DNA of 64,000 bases from Anaspis maculata (Eukaryota > Arthropoda > Insecta > Coleoptera > Scraptiidae), in the NCBI GenBank assembly GCA_949128115.1, contig OX421964.1, forward strand, positions 47,904,601-47,968,600, given 5' to 3'. Both the position numbers and the translations under genes were made by a program. Of the stretch, positions 62,457 to 64,000 are shown piece after piece; the stretch's first letter is position 1, and each line of letters opens with the position of its first letter. Under the pieces are notes generated by a model, which was given only the letters and a program-made list of their open reading frames with translations, ran no database searches and was not told where the DNA came from.

Positions 62457-63809
62457 GAACCGGATTCAGTTGTGACATACCTGGAAAACTGCGAAATAAA
62501 ACCGTCCAGGTCGGCCACGTTACCCAGGCGCCGTGTCCGACCGTTCACCGATTCCTCGTACAATTCCAGTGCGATATCCCGTGAGAATTCGCCAATGGCC
62601 AGAAGCAAGAATCCTTACGCGACGTGCACGTTACCCAGGAACCCGCCCAAACTGAACAAGAGCCGAGAAAGTTCTAAGAAAACTAGCAGAAGCAGCTTGG
62701 GCAAAACGAATTCCTGTGATAGTCCAGTGGCACCAACGAAACCTAGTCAGAAAGTCCAAGATAAGCCCACTGAACCTTCCGCCAAGCCAGAAACCACTGC
62801 CAGCTTGGACAACAGCGGACCGTCCAGCATCGAATCCCACAAGAGCAGCAGCAAAACCGAGAGTTCCTTCACGAGCGGTCCGTCCAGCTTGGAGTCCCAC
62901 AAAACGGTTATCAACGCGGCCGAAGTCAAAAAGAAGCCCGCGAAAACCAACAACAGGACACTACCGCAAAGCAATTCTTTCACTCTGCAAGTAACGACTA
63001 ACCAAGGCATGTCCACGCTTAACAATACGAACCACACCACAACGACAATAAACAGCGAAACCGGAACCGGTACCAAGATTTTCGTGCAGAATTCGCCGGT
63101 GCGTTCGGTCATAACGTTCGAAAACGGCCAACGCGAAGACAGGAACCCAAACTTGGTCATCATAAACGACACAGACAGAGGAACGACGGCCGAAGAAAAT
63201 CAAGTCAAGAAAAAGAACACGAATCAATCTAAGAACGTTTCGAATCTCAACAATTCCAGCGAAAGCTTCAATGAGCAAAACCGCAACGCCATGAACAACA
63301 GTCGAAAGCTTTCGCTTCAACTGCCCAACAAAGACGGCCTGAATTACCATAACCTAATAAAAAACGTCTCCGCAGGCACACACAACCACAATTCCAATCC
63401 GGACTCACCTGATCTCGGCCCGAAAACGGTCAGTACACCGCCCAGTCCAACCAAAAGCTCGGATGCGGTGTCCTTGTCTTCTATCTACATCAAAAACGAA
63501 ATGGGGTCTTTGGAAAAGTCCCTAACGCGTTTCGACGTCTCCTCCAAGAAACTGGAAAAGAACATCCTAGGTTCCGAACCGAACATAAGCTACAAGGACG
63601 TGCAAGGATGCCTGAAAGATGGCAGTCAAAAAGACCAACAGTTTCCGAGCCTAAACGATTTGAGTTTCAATTTTACTAGCTTGGCTGCGCAGAAGATCCT
63701 GAAAGGAGTCGGATTGAATAGTGTGGATACATTGGTTGAGTTGAACATGACGGCGGACATGAAACAAAATAACTGTGATGTAGTCCACACCGATTTTGGC
63801 ATGTTTTAG
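62457..63809 (+). CDS. STOX1: Storkhead-box protein, terminal coding exon 6: long disordered C-terminal region (residues 397-846)
   Basis: Begins after the acceptor ctttgtttttcag in phase 0 with EPDSVVTYLEN and runs open for 450 codons to a TAG stop. Almost the whole exon is low-complexity, rich in Ser, Asn, Thr, Lys and Pro. It contains a near-duplicated Ser/Glu block (GPSSIESHKSSS then GPSSLESHKTV, residues about 533-563) and several short basic clusters. Such a long disordered tail is typical of STOX proteins. The last 60 residues are more ordered (LSFNFTSLAAQKILKGVG, then SVDTLVELN). The shadow frames within it on either strand are not genes. GC is well above that of the neighbouring introns. 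Confidence 0.92.
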   Translation, partial: EPDSVVTYLENCEIKPSRSATLPRRRVRPFTDSSYNSSAISRENSPMARSKNPYATCTLPRNPPKLNKSRESSKKTSRSSLGKTNSCDSPVAPTKPSQKVQDKPTEPSAKPETTASLDNSGPSSIESHKSSSKTESSFTSGPSSLESHKTVINAAEVKKKPAKTNNRTLPQSNSFTLQVTTNQGMSTLNNTNHTTTTINSETGTGTKIFVQNSPVRSVITFENGQREDRNPNLVIINDTDRGTTAEENQVKKKNTNQSKNVSNLNNSSESFNEQNRNAMNNSRKLSLQLPNKDGLNYHNLIKNVSAGTHNHNSNPDSPDLGPKTVSTPPSPTKSSDAVSLSSIYIKNEMGSLEKSLTRFDVSSKKLEKNILGSEPNISYKDVQGCLKDGSQKDQQFPSLNDLSFNFTSLAAQKILKGVGLNSVDTLVELNMTADMKQNNCDVVHTDFGMF

Positions 63810-64000
63810 TTCTTTGCCGGCTTTGATTTGGAAGTCGGTTTCAAGAAACCCATGCAAGTTATTTTGTATAAAAATGTATTTATGATGTCGCTGTACTAAG
63901 CGGTTTTTAACACACCCAACTGACTATGTGTATGTATCCAATATTTTATTAAGAGTTTTATGTAATTATGTAACTAGATATGAAAAGATAATAAAATTTA
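63810..64000 (+). other. STOX1: 3' UTR of the storkhead-box gene with AATAAA polyadenylation signal
   Basis: AT-rich sequence follows the stop codon. A canonical AATAAA hexamer lies at 63990-63995, about 180 nt after the stop; cleavage would fall just past the window end. No other AATAAA is seen between the stop and this one. Confidence 0.75.

Noticed and set aside
62747..63350. Antisense frames of 129-141 codons with hydrophobic stretches
   Set aside because: Shadows of the long terminal storkhead exon; hydrophobicity results from reading Asn/Lys/Ser codons in reverse.

Overview
The window looks like a piece of an insect (arthropod) nuclear chromosome. The coding sequence is split into exons with GT-AG introns, the background is AT-rich, GTAG/CTAC runs and GGTACC-type motifs recur, and the repeats are eukaryotic: Tc1/mariner, hAT, Ty3/gypsy, a non-LTR retrotransposon, a possible Penelope-like insertion and many snap-back elements. 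Genome style would fit a hemipteran such as a whitefly, but the order is inferred and not demonstrated.

One protein-coding gene can be supported. It is a storkhead-box (STOX / Drosophila knockout) winged-helix gene on the + strand, assembled here from six coding exons: 20506-20655, 47437-47632, 53207-53465, 60963-61390, 61827-61981 and 62457-63809. The splice phases (0, 1, 2, 1, 0) are compatible at every junction. The joined exons total 2541 nt (846 codons plus stop), close to the vertebrate STOX proteins. An AATAAA signal lies about 180 nt after the stop, at the very end of the window. A spliced 5' leader exon begins at 20491; its upstream partner and the promoter were not found.

Layout: 1-20490 is upstream intergenic or 5' intron DNA with a foldback (0.53-1.22 kb), a dead Tc1 transposase (4.2-4.5 kb), a 1.5-kb palindrome (8.1-9.6 kb), a decayed non-LTR retrotransposon (9.7-11.7 kb) and small inverted repeats (13.8-14.8 kb). 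Intron 1 (26.8 kb) carries MITEs, a 1.57-kb hAT element with a perfect 8-bp target duplication, a 4.9-kb nested foldback and a deleted Ty3/gypsy element with one candidate LTR. Introns 2 and 3 each hold a roughly 3-kb foldback. Introns 4 and 5 are short (436 and 475 nt).

The most unusual region is the 4.9-kb foldback at 37334-42270. Each arm contains an approximately 0.8-kb array with 50/100-bp periodicity, full of perfect heat-shock-element trimers (TTCnnGAAnnTTC or its complement). Its left arm was later hit by two further palindromic insertions. One is flanked by a 12-bp target duplication and can be verified against the empty site in the mirror arm; it carries a hammerhead-like CTGACGA...GAAA core. 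The other shares an 89-bp hairpin tip with the separate palindrome at 8.1-9.6 kb. Because these structures lie inside introns, transcription of the storkhead gene should produce several long hairpin RNAs.
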